A stretch of 64,000 nt of DNA from Kineococcus endophyticus (GTDB taxonomy: Bacteria > Actinomycetota > Actinomycetes > Actinomycetales > Kineococcaceae). Both the position numbers and the translations under genes were made by a program. Positions 44,815 to 52,477 of this stretch are shown one piece after another. The DNA is taken from contig NZ_JBFNQN010000009.1 in NCBI RefSeq assembly GCF_040796495.1, forward strand, positions 62,001 to 126,000, read 5' to 3'. The first letter of the stretch is position 1. The number at the start of each line of letters is the position of its first letter. Under the pieces are notes generated by a model. It saw only the letters and a list, made by a program, of their open reading frames with translations. It made no database searches and was not told the origin of the DNA.

Positions 44815-46077
44815 TCACAGGGGGTTCCAGGTGCCGTCGTGGCCGAGGACCTCGCCCCGGCCGTCCCACCGGTAGACCGACCGGCCGCCGAGGACGACGT
44901 GCAGCGCGCGGGACATGACGTCGAGGGGGTCGCCGGACCAGACGACGACGTCCCCGTCGAGGCCGGGGGCCAGCGACCCCACGCGGTCGTCCAGGCCCAG
45001 GATGCGCGCGGGGTTGAGGGTCAGGGCGCGCAACGCCTCGTCGGGGTCCATCCCCTCCTTGACCGCGAAGGCCGCCGAGACGGGCAGGTACTGGATCGGC
45101 ACCACGGGGTGGTCGGTCGTCAGCGCGACCTGCAGCCCGGCGCCGGCGAGCAGGCCCGGCACCGCGAGCGAGCGGTTGCGCAGCTCCGGCTTCGAGCGCG
45201 ACGTGAGCAGCGGCCCGACGACGGCGGGCAGCCCGCGCTCGCGCAGCAGGTCCAGGACGAGGTGCCCCTCGGTGACGTGGTTGAGGACGAGCCGGTAACC
45301 GAACTCGTCGGCGAGGCGGACCGCGGTGGCGATGTCGTCGGCGCGGTGGGCGTGCTGGTGCCACAGCAGCTCCCCGGCCAGCACGCGGGCCAGGACCTCC
45401 GCGTCCCGGTCCGTCCCCGTCACCGGGCCCGGCTCCCCGCCGTCGGCCTGCGCACGGTCCCGCTCGAGGGTGAAGCGCTGCGCCGCAGCGAAGGCGTCGC
45501 GCAGCGCGGCCGCGACACCCATCCGCGTCCCCGGCCCCTTCCCGCCCGAGGAGTTCTTCTTGGGGTTCTCCCCCAGCGCGCTCTTCACGCCCAGCGGCGC
45601 GCGCAGCAGCATCGCGTCGACCGTGGGACCCCAGGTCTTCAGCGCGCTCGTCTGGCCCCCGACGACTCCGGCGGACCCCGGCAGCACGGCGACCGTCGTG
45701 ACGCCCGCACCGAGGGCGTCGGCGAACCCCCGGTCGGCGGGGTCGACGCCGTCCCACGTCCGCAGCCGGGCGCCGCGGGGTTCGCCCTTCTCGTTGACAT
45801 CGGCGCCGTGCCACCCCTCGCCCTCGGCGTGCACGCCGAGGTGGGTGTGGGGGTCGACGAAGCCCGGCAGGACCCAGCGGCCGGTGGCGTCGACGACGGG
45901 CACGCCCGCGGGCACCGGGACGTCGGGGCCGACGGCGACGATGCGCCCGTCCCGGACGAGGACCGTCCCGCGGACGGAGCCACCGCGCCACCGCGGGTCG
46001 AGGGTGCGGACGTCCCCGCCGACGACGGCGACGTCACGCGACCTGGTCCGGTCCTGGGGGGCGCTCACGGCGGTCAC
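44815..46077 (-). CDS. Amidohydrolase
   Basis: A 420-residue metal-dependent amidohydrolase. WVLPGFVDPHTHLGVHAEG gives the HxH zinc pair, VKSALGENPKKN the bridging lysine region, LLWHQHAHRADDI and LVLNHVTEGH two further ligand histidines, and LTTDHPVVPIQYL the catalytic Asp. The C-terminal segment GLDDRVGSLAPGLDGDVVVWSGDP is the standard small beta domain. The sequence is close to imidazolonepropionase-like or dihydroorotase-like cyclic amidases, but the substrate is unknown. Confidence 0.9.
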   Translation of the reverse strand: MTAVSAPQDRTRSRDVAVVGGDVRTLDPRWRGGSVRGTVLVRDGRIVAVGPDVPVPAGVPVVDATGRWVLPGFVDPHTHLGVHAEGEGWHGADVNEKGEPRGARLRTWDGVDPADRGFADALGAGVTTVAVLPGSAGVVGGQTSALKTWGPTVDAMLLRAPLGVKSALGENPKKNSSGGKGPGTRMGVAAALRDAFAAAQRFTLERDRAQADGGEPGPVTGTDRDAEVLARVLAGELLWHQHAHRADDIATAVRLADEFGYRLVLNHVTEGHLVLDLLRERGLPAVVGPLLTSRSKPELRNRSLAVPGLLAGAGLQVALTTDHPVVPIQYLPVSAAFAVKEGMDPDEALRALTLNPARILGLDDRVGSLAPGLDGDVVVWSGDPLDVMSRALHVVLGGRSVYRWDGRGEVLGHDGTWNPL

Positions 46078-46131
46078 TGTCGCAGCCCCGCGGTGGTGGC
46101 GCCCGCCGGTGGTCGGCGTCGGGCGGGTCGC

Positions 46132-46758
46132 TCAGGCGGTGGCGCTGCCGGCGAGCGCGTCCTCCACGGCCCGCAGGGCCTGCCGGACGAGCCACCGCTC
46201 GGCGCGGGCGGAGTCCCACCCGCGGTCGTGCACGAGCAGCGCGTAGCCGCGAAAGCCGAAGTAGAACCACAGGACGTCGAGGACCTCGCGGTGGGCCCCG
46301 GGGTGGTCGGTCAGGTCGAGGATGCGGCGCACGCAGCGGTCGACGTCGGCCTCGTACACGCGCCGGACCTCCAGCAACCGGGCGGCGACGGCGGGTTCGT
46401 GCGGGGCGGTGGCCAGGACGACCTCGATGACGTCGCCCCACTCGTCGCGCACGCGGCCGACCCCGGCGGACAGCTCGGCCAGGACGTCCTCGACGCGCTC
46501 GCAGCGGGCGACCCCCTCGAGCGCCTCCCGCACCGCCGGCGTCGTCGACCACTCCTGCACGAGTTCGAACAGCAACCCCTGCTTGCCACCCGTCGTGGCG
46601 TAGACCGTGGCCGGGGCGACGCCGGCGACGCGGGCGATCTGCTCGACCGTCGTGGTGAAGTAGCCCTGCTCGGCGAACAGCGTCCGGGCCGCGGCGACGA
46701 CGGCGCTGCGCTTGGCGCGGGCGACCTCGGCGCGGCGGCCGTCGGGCGGCAGGGGCAC
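46132..46758 (-). CDS. TetR-family regulator
   Basis: 208 residues. The HTH is AAARTLFAEQGYFTTTVEQIARVAGVAPATVYATTGGKQGLL, followed by a helical ligand domain. GTG 46758 follows TAACCT by seven bases (leaderless). It is divergent from the FAD-linked oxidase, and the shared 148-bp region holds a perfect 11-3-11 palindrome, its likely operator. Confidence 0.9.
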   Translation of the reverse strand: MPLPPDGRRAEVARAKRSAVVAAARTLFAEQGYFTTTVEQIARVAGVAPATVYATTGGKQGLLFELVQEWSTTPAVREALEGVARCERVEDVLAELSAGVGRVRDEWGDVIEVVLATAPHEPAVAARLLEVRRVYEADVDRCVRRILDLTDHPGAHREVLDVLWFYFGFRGYALLVHDRGWDSARAERWLVRQALRAVEDALAGSATA

Positions 46759-46765
46759 GTCCAAG

Positions 46766-46771
46766 AGGTTA
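46766..46771 (-). promoter_or_regulatory. -10 box of a leaderless TetR promoter
   Basis: TAACCT on the minus strand, seven bases before GTG 46758. Confidence 0.55.
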
Positions 46772-46823
46772 CCCGACGCACCGATCCGTTGCGCCGCAGC
46801 CGGACCTGACGTGACGTGACGGT

Positions 46824-46848
46824 TTCGCCGGAGTTGCACTCCGGCGAA
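46824..46848. promoter_or_regulatory. Perfect 11-3-11 palindrome, candidate TetR operator
   Basis: TTCGCCGGAGT-TGC-ACTCCGGCGAA, an exact 11-bp inverted repeat, placed between the divergent TetR and FAD-oxidase genes. Length and symmetry fit a TetR dimer site. Confidence 0.65.
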
Positions 46849-46906
46849 GTCGTCGGCGAGGATCGCGCACGGCTGGGTCACAGCCGCCGGGGGGGAGGAC
46901 GGACGC

Positions 46907-48322
46907 GTGCGGATCGGGGTCGCGGAGACGGTCGTCCGGGGGCTGCGCGGTCGCGTCCCCGACGAGCGCGTCGTCCACGCCCCCGAAGCCCTCGACGTGG
47001 CCTGCCGCGTGCTCAACGCCGCCGTCGGGACCCGCCCCGCCGTCCTCGTGCGCTGCCGGGACGCCGCCGACGTGCAGCTCGCCGTCCGGGCCGCCCGTGA
47101 CACCGGGCTGCCGCTGTCCGTGCTCGGCCGGGGCCACGACTGGGCCGGGCGCTCCCTCGTCGCCGACGGGCTCGTCCTGGACGTGCGGGACCTGCGCTCG
47201 GTCGTGGTCGACCCCGGGACGCGGACCGCGCGGGTGGGCGGCGGGGTGAGCAGCCTCGACGTCGCCGCGGCGAGCGCCGTCCACGGACTCGCCCCCGTCA
47301 CGGGGTGGCGCGGGGACGCCGGTCTCGTCGGCCTCAGCCTCGGCGGCGGGTACGGGCCGCTGGCCGGACGGGCGGGGCTGGCCGCCGACAACCTGCTCGG
47401 CGCGCTCGTCGTGCTCGCCGACGGCACGTGCGTGGACACCGACGAGGACCCGGACCTGCTCTGGGCGTTGCGGGGCGGGGGCGGCAACTTCGGCGTCGTC
47501 GTGCAGGCCCGGTTCGCGCTGCACCCCCTGCGGGTGCTGGTCGGCGGGACGACCGTGTACCCGTGGACGCAGGCACCCACCGTGCTCGCGGGCCTGTCGG
47601 ACCTCCTGGCCGCCGCGCCGGACGAGCTGACCGTGCGCTCCGGGGTGCGCCGGGACCGCACCGGGGAGCCCGTCGTCGTCGTCCAGCCCGTCTGGTCCGG
47701 CGACCCCGCGGCCTGGACCTCCCGGCCCGGCCCCGTGCCGGAGCTGGCCGCTCTCGGCACGCCCTCCTGCAGCGACGTCGCACCCGTGACGCTCACGTCC
47801 CTGCTCGGCGACGAGGACCGCGCCCTCCCGGCCGCCGGAGCACGTCGGCACGAACTGGTGCGCACCCGCACGCTGGACCGGCTCGACGCCGCCGCGGCGA
47901 AGGCGCTGCTGGAGGCCGGGACGGCCCTGACGTCCCCCCACTCGCGCGTGTGGCTGCACCACTTCCACGGCGCCGCCGACCGCGTCGACCCCGCCTCCTC
48001 CGCCCTGCCGCTGCGCCGCCCACACCTGGTCGCCGAGATCGTCGCCGGCTGGGAGGAGGCCGGTCGCGGGGCGCTGCACCGGGCATGGGCGGACCGCGCC
48101 AGTTCCCGGCTGTCCTGGACGGCGCTGGGCGGTGGGAACGTCAACCTGCTGTGCTGCGAGGAACCCGACCGGATCGCCGACGCCTACGGACCCAACGCCG
48201 TGCGGCTGCTCGAGTTGAAGACGCGGTACGACCCCGACGACGTCTTCCGTGCCACCCCTCTGCCCACCCAGGAGCCGGTCGACCCTGTGTGTCGTCTGGA
48301 GGTGAGCCAGGAACAGGGTTAG
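46907..48322 (+). CDS. FAD-linked oxidase (PCMH/BBE type)
   Basis: 471 residues with a vanillyl-alcohol-oxidase-type FAD domain: LSVLGRGHDWAGRSL (the His is the usual covalent flavin attachment position), then GWRGDAGLVGLSLGGGYGPLAGRAGLAADNL and RGGGGNFGVV. The C-terminal BBE end has NLLCCEEPDRIADAYGPNAVRLLELKTRYDPDDVF. It would oxidise an alcohol or sugar with O2. GTG 46907 has GGAGGA eight bases upstream. Probably repressed by the divergent TetR protein. Confidence 0.88.
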   Translation: MRIGVAETVVRGLRGRVPDERVVHAPEALDVACRVLNAAVGTRPAVLVRCRDAADVQLAVRAARDTGLPLSVLGRGHDWAGRSLVADGLVLDVRDLRSVVVDPGTRTARVGGGVSSLDVAAASAVHGLAPVTGWRGDAGLVGLSLGGGYGPLAGRAGLAADNLLGALVVLADGTCVDTDEDPDLLWALRGGGGNFGVVVQARFALHPLRVLVGGTTVYPWTQAPTVLAGLSDLLAAAPDELTVRSGVRRDRTGEPVVVVQPVWSGDPAAWTSRPGPVPELAALGTPSCSDVAPVTLTSLLGDEDRALPAAGARRHELVRTRTLDRLDAAAAKALLEAGTALTSPHSRVWLHHFHGAADRVDPASSALPLRRPHLVAEIVAGWEEAGRGALHRAWADRASSRLSWTALGGGNVNLLCCEEPDRIADAYGPNAVRLLELKTRYDPDDVFRATPLPTQEPVDPVCRLEVSQEQG

Positions 48323-48352
48323 CCTCGGGCCCACGCTGACGAGGAGGTCACG

Positions 48353-48727
48353 ATGGCTGAGCCCGACGTCCCCCGCGGGACCGCGCCCGACCCGTACGAG
48401 GAGGTGCGGACCTCCCCGGAGTTCCAGGCACTGCGCCGCCGCTTCCGCCGGTTCGTGCTCCCCCTGGCCGCGCTGTTCCTCGTCTGGTACGCGGTCTACG
48501 TGCTGCTGGCCGACTACGCGCACGGGTTCATGAGCACCCGGCTGGGCGACTCGAACATCACCGTCGGCCTGCTGTTCGGCCTCGGGCAGTTCGTGTCCAC
48601 GTTCGTCATCACGACGGTGTACGTCCGCTGGGCGAACCGCCGGTTCGACCCGGCCGCGCAGGCCCTGCGGGAGCGGGTCGAGAACGCGTCCCTCCAGAGC
48701 ACCCACGACCGGGAGGCCCGTCCGTGA
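48353..48727 (+). CDS. DUF485 membrane protein
   Basis: 124 residues with two TM segments and the DUF485 pattern: EFQALRRRFRRFVLPLAALFLVWYAVYVLLADYA, then NITVGLLFGLGQFVSTFVITTVYVRWANRRFDP. It commonly precedes acetate/carboxylate symporters and is thought to support them. ATG 48353 has GAGGAGG upstream. It overlaps the symporter by GTGA. Confidence 0.93.
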   Translation: MAEPDVPRGTAPDPYEEVRTSPEFQALRRRFRRFVLPLAALFLVWYAVYVLLADYAHGFMSTRLGDSNITVGLLFGLGQFVSTFVITTVYVRWANRRFDPAAQALRERVENASLQSTHDREARP

Positions 48728-50343
48728 CCGACATCGGCGAACCCCTCGTCAACATCGCCATCTTCGCCGCGTTCGTCGTGGTGACCCTCGCGGTCGTCCT
48801 GCGCGCGAGCAGGAACAACAGGACGGCGGCGGACTTCTACGCCGGCGGGCGCTCGTTCACCGGGCCGCAGAACGGTGTCGCCATCGCCGGGGACTACCTC
48901 TCGGCGGCGAGCTTCCTCGGGATCGCCGGGGCGATCGCCGTGTACGGGTACGACGGTTTCCTCTACTCCATCGGGTTCCTCGTCGCGTGGCTGGTCGCGC
49001 TGCTGCTCGTGGCCGAACTGCTGCGCAACACCGGCCGGTTCACGATGGCCGACGTCCTGAGCTTCCGGCTCAAGGAACGGCCGGTGCGCCTGGCCGCGGC
49101 CGTCTCGACGCTGGCGGTGTCGTTCTTCTACCTGCTCGCGCAGATGGCCGGGGCCGGCGGGCTCGTCGCGCTGCTGCTCGGGATCGACTCCGCCGCAGGA
49201 CAGAACGTCGTCATCGCCGTCGTCGGCGCACTGATGATCCTCTACGTCCTCATCGGCGGGATGAAGGGCACGACGTGGGTGCAGATCATCAAGGCCTGCC
49301 TGCTCGTCGCCGGGGCCGGGGCGATGACGGTGTGGGTGCTGGCGCGCTACGGGTTCAACCTCTCCGACCTGCTCGGTGCGGCCGTCGCCGCGCCCGGTTC
49401 CGCCGGGGAGGCGCTGCTCGGGCCGGGGGCGCAGTACGGCGCGACCGGGACCTCGCAGCTGAACTTCCTCTCGCTCTCGCTCGCGCTCGTCCTCGGCACG
49501 GCCGGTCTGCCGCACGTCCTCATGCGGTTCTACACCGTGCCCACGTCGAAGGAGGCCCGCCGCAGCGTCGTGTGGGCCATCTGGATCATCGGGTTCTTCT
49601 ACCTGTTCACCCTCGTCCTCGGGTACGGCGCCGGCGCCCTCGTCGGCAAGGAGGCGATCCTCGCCGCCCCCGGCAAGGTGAACTCCGCGGCGCCGCTGCT
49701 GGCCTACGAACTCGGCGGGACGATCCTGCTGGGCGTCATCGCGGCCGTCGCGTTCGCGACGATCCTCGCCGTCGTCGCGGGGCTGGCGATCACCGCCAGC
49801 GCCTCCTTCGCGCACGACGTCTACGCCTCGGTCATCAAGCGGGGGAAGGTCGAACCCGGCGCCGAGGTCCGGGTCGCCCGGATCACCGTCGTCGTCATCG
49901 GCGCCGTCGCGATCGTCGGCGGGATCTTTGCCAACGGCCAGAACGTGGCGTTCCTCGTGGCGCTCGCCTTCGCCGTGGCCGCCAGCGCGAACCTGCCGAC
50001 GATCCTCTACTCGCTGTTCTGGCCGCGGTTCACGACCCGCGGGGCGCTGTGGAGCATGTACGGCGGGCTGGTCTCCTGCCTCGTCCTCATCGCCTCCTCC
50101 CCCGTCGTGTCCGGGAAGGTCGACCCGGCCACGGGGGCCTCGCTGTCCATGATCCGCGACACCTCGGTCGACTTCTCCTGGTTCCCGCTCGAGAACCCGG
50201 GTCTGGTGACGATCCCGCTCGCGTTCTTCCTCGGCTGGCTCGGGTCGGTCACCGGCAGGGAGCGCGGGAACGAGCGGCGGGCCGCGGAGATGGAGGTCCG
50301 CAGCCTCACCGGCGCGGGGGCGGAGAAGGCGGTGGAGCACTGA
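48724..50343 (+). CDS. Sodium:solute symporter, ActP-like
   Basis: 539 residues with about 13 TM segments of the SSS family: DFYAGGRSFTGPQNGVAIAGDYLSAASFLGIAGAIAVYGYDG (ActP signature), LAQMAGAGGLVALLLGI, GGMKGTTWVQIIKACLL and TAGLPHVLMRFYTVP. It likely takes up acetate or another short monocarboxylate. Start GTG 48724 overlaps the DUF485 stop. No acetyl-CoA synthetase gene is adjacent. Confidence 0.92.
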   Translation: MTDIGEPLVNIAIFAAFVVVTLAVVLRASRNNRTAADFYAGGRSFTGPQNGVAIAGDYLSAASFLGIAGAIAVYGYDGFLYSIGFLVAWLVALLLVAELLRNTGRFTMADVLSFRLKERPVRLAAAVSTLAVSFFYLLAQMAGAGGLVALLLGIDSAAGQNVVIAVVGALMILYVLIGGMKGTTWVQIIKACLLVAGAGAMTVWVLARYGFNLSDLLGAAVAAPGSAGEALLGPGAQYGATGTSQLNFLSLSLALVLGTAGLPHVLMRFYTVPTSKEARRSVVWAIWIIGFFYLFTLVLGYGAGALVGKEAILAAPGKVNSAAPLLAYELGGTILLGVIAAVAFATILAVVAGLAITASASFAHDVYASVIKRGKVEPGAEVRVARITVVVIGAVAIVGGIFANGQNVAFLVALAFAVAASANLPTILYSLFWPRFTTRGALWSMYGGLVSCLVLIASSPVVSGKVDPATGASLSMIRDTSVDFSWFPLENPGLVTIPLAFFLGWLGSVTGRERGNERRAAEMEVRSLTGAGAEKAVEH

Positions 50344-50434
50344 GCGGGCGACGGCTACGACGCTGAAACGTCTCAGGGCAACGTGGGGATCGTCACGCAT
50401 CGTGAACGTGACTACGGAGCGTGTTTGAGGGATG

Positions 50435-50464
50435 GTTTCGTTCGCCCGAACGGGTGAGCGAAAC
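50435..50464. terminator. 13-bp hairpin in the 200-bp gap after the symporter
   Basis: Arms 50435-50447 and 50452-50464 pair over 13 positions with two G-T wobbles around GAAC. It could end the symporter transcript or act in the leader of the next exported-protein gene. The rest of the gap (50344-50543) also holds the 12-bp palindrome CCGTCGCGACGG (50468-50479). Confidence 0.45.
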
Positions 50465-50543
50465 GCGCCGTCGCGACGGTGCGTGCGTGGTGGTCCGCCC
50501 CCCGGGTCCACCCCCACCCGTCCCTCTCGAGCTCTGAGGACCC

Positions 50544-51575
50544 ATGACCCCACGTCTCCCCCGCACCACTCTCCTCCCCCTCGCGGCCGTCGTCGCGCTC
50601 GCCCTCCCCTTCACCGCGACCGTCGAGCCGGCGTCCGCTGCGTCCCGGGAAGCGGTCACGATGCCGGCCGGCGGTCCCTTCAGCGCCGGCACCGCCTGGC
50701 GGCTCGACGTCCGCGACGCCCCGGTCGCCGACCGCTCCCGCGGCATGGTCGCGAACGTCGCGCGTCAGACGGCCGAACGGTACGGCGGGGTCGCCGCCTT
50801 CAACGTCGACCAGTACACGACGAGCTTCTACACCGTCCCGGCCGGCCAGCGGCGCGTCGACGTGAAGTGGACCAACTGCCAGTCCATGTCCTTCACCCCC
50901 ACCGGCCTGCTCGGCAGCGGCGGGCAGTTCTCGGACGTCCCGGTGCCGGCGGACGCGGTCCCGGCCGCCGGGAACGACGGCCAGCTGACGGTGTACTCCC
51001 CGTCCACCGACCAGCTCTGGGAGTTCTGGCAGGCCGAGCGCGTCGGTTCCCACTGGCAGGCCTGCTGGGGCGGGCGCATCGACCACGTCTCCCGCAGTCA
51101 GGGACGCTTCTCGGGCACCTTCGGCGCCAGTGCCAGCGGCCTGGCCGTCTCGGGCGGGACCATCGGCATCGACGAGGTGCGCCGCGGGTCCATCGACCAC
51201 GCGATCGCCCTGTCGCTGCCTGAGATGGGCCGGGGCACGAGCTACCCCGCCTCGCGCGGCGACGGCTGGGTGAAGGGGGGCGACAGCATCCCCACCGGCA
51301 CGCGGCTGCGGCTGCCGGCCTCGGTCGACGTGGACGCCCTGGGCCTGCACCCGGTGGCGCGCATGGTGGCCGTGGCGGCGCAGAAGTACGGCTTCATCGT
51401 CACCGACACCGGCGGTTGCACCTCCGTCGTCGCCGAGAGCCCCGCCGCCGTGGAGGCGAAGACCGGGAAGGACCCCTGGGACCAGCTGCTCGACGGGACC
51501 CCCAACTACAGCGTCATGGCCGGGTTCCCCTGGAAGTCGTTGCAGGCGCTGCCGAAGGACTACGGCAAGCCCTGA
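50544..51575 (+). CDS. Exported protein, four-member paralogue family (copy A)
   Basis: 343 residues. A Sec signal peptide (LPLAAVVALALPFTA... then AAS) covers about the first 33 residues. The mature family domain has FSAGTAWRLDV, RYGGVAAFNVDQY, VKWTNCQS, YSPSTDQLWEFWQAE, WQACWGGRIDHVS, FGASASGLAVSGGT, RRGSIDHAIAL, TRLRLPASVDVDALGL, AAQKYGFIVTD and an end QALPKDYGKP. Three cysteines are shared with copies B and D. I do not recognise a named family or an active site. It converges on rsmI and starts the glycan-like cluster. Confidence 0.85.
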   Translation: MTPRLPRTTLLPLAAVVALALPFTATVEPASAASREAVTMPAGGPFSAGTAWRLDVRDAPVADRSRGMVANVARQTAERYGGVAAFNVDQYTTSFYTVPAGQRRVDVKWTNCQSMSFTPTGLLGSGGQFSDVPVPADAVPAAGNDGQLTVYSPSTDQLWEFWQAERVGSHWQACWGGRIDHVSRSQGRFSGTFGASASGLAVSGGTIGIDEVRRGSIDHAIALSLPEMGRGTSYPASRGDGWVKGGDSIPTGTRLRLPASVDVDALGLHPVARMVAVAAQKYGFIVTDTGGCTSVVAESPAAVEAKTGKDPWDQLLDGTPNYSVMAGFPWKSLQALPKDYGKP

Positions 51576-51584
51576 TCCGGCGGG

Positions 51585-52448
51585 TCAGCCCCTCCGACGC
51601 GCCACGACCTCGTCGTACAGCGTGCGGGAGGGGACCCCACCGCGGTCGGCCGTCACCCTGACGGCGTCCTTGAGCCGGTAGCCGGACGAGACGAGCGCGA
51701 GGACCTCCTCGACGAGTTCACCCGGCTGCCGGCTCGGAGCACCGGAGGACCCGGCGACCACCAGGCAGACCTCGCCCCGGACCTCCTCCGCGGCGGCCCA
51801 CGCGGCCAGCTCCCCCAGGGGCCCCCGCACGACCTCCTCGTACGTCTTCGTCAGCTCCCGGCAGACGGCGGCACTGCGGTCGGGCCCGAAGGCGTCCGCC
51901 ATCGCGGCGAGCGTGGTGGCCGTCCGGTGCGGGGACTCGAAGAAGACGAGCGTGCGCTCGTCGGCGGCCAGCGCCGCGAAGGTGCGGCTGCGCTCCCCCG
52001 GCTTGCGCGGCGCGAAGCCCTCGAAGGCGAAGCGGTCGCTCGGCAGCCCCGAGACCGCGAGCGCCGTCAGCACCGCCGACGGCCCGGGGACGACCGTGAC
52101 CGGGAGCTCGGCGTCCACGCACGCTCGGACGAGCCGGTAGCCGGGGTCGGAGACCGACGGCATGCCGGCGTCGGTCACCAGGGCGACGGTCGCCCCCGAG
52201 CGCACGAGGTCCACCAGCTCCGGGGTCCGCTCGACCTCGTTGTGCTCGTGGTAGCTCAGGACCTTGCCCTGCGGGGCGATCCCGAGCGTCGATGCGAGCC
52301 GGCGCAGGCGGCGGGTGTCCTCGGCCGCGACGACGTCGGCGGTGGTCAGCAGGTCCACCAGGCGCGTCGTCGCGTCGCCGGCGTTGCCGATGGGCGTCCC
52401 CGCGAGCACGAGACGACCCGGGGTCCGCTGCGCATCCACCCGCGCCAT
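51585..52448 (-). CDS. rsmI: 16S rRNA (cytidine-1402-2'-O)-methyltransferase RsmI
   Basis: A 287-residue tetrapyrrole-methylase-fold enzyme: LVLAGTPIGNAGDATTR, AAEDTRRLRRL, LSYHEHNE, LVTDAGMPSVSDPGYRLVRAC, VPGPSAVLTALAVSGLPSDRFAFEGF and FFESPHRTATTL. It 2'-O-methylates C1402 of 16S rRNA with SAM. ATG 52448 begins the family's normal N-terminus. It is a housekeeping gene flanked by the glycan-like cluster. Confidence 0.96.
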   Translation of the reverse strand: MARVDAQRTPGRLVLAGTPIGNAGDATTRLVDLLTTADVVAAEDTRRLRRLASTLGIAPQGKVLSYHEHNEVERTPELVDLVRSGATVALVTDAGMPSVSDPGYRLVRACVDAELPVTVVPGPSAVLTALAVSGLPSDRFAFEGFAPRKPGERSRTFAALAADERTLVFFESPHRTATTLAAMADAFGPDRSAAVCRELTKTYEEVVRGPLGELAAWAAAEEVRGEVCLVVAGSSGAPSRQPGELVEEVLALVSSGYRLKDAVRVTADRGGVPSRTLYDEVVARRRG

Positions 52449-52477
52449 CGTGCCGCACGGGGTCGCCCCCGCCCGCC

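Noticed and set aside
42118-46809. A 1563-codon open frame on the plus strand
   Set aside because: It runs antisense to five well-supported minus-strand genes, is full of Arg/Gly/Pro runs and has no recognisable domain; long antisense frames are expected at this GC content.
50435-50479. Possible riboswitch in the leader of exported copy A
   Set aside because: Only a simple hairpin and a short palindrome are visible; no conserved aptamer core that I recognise is present.
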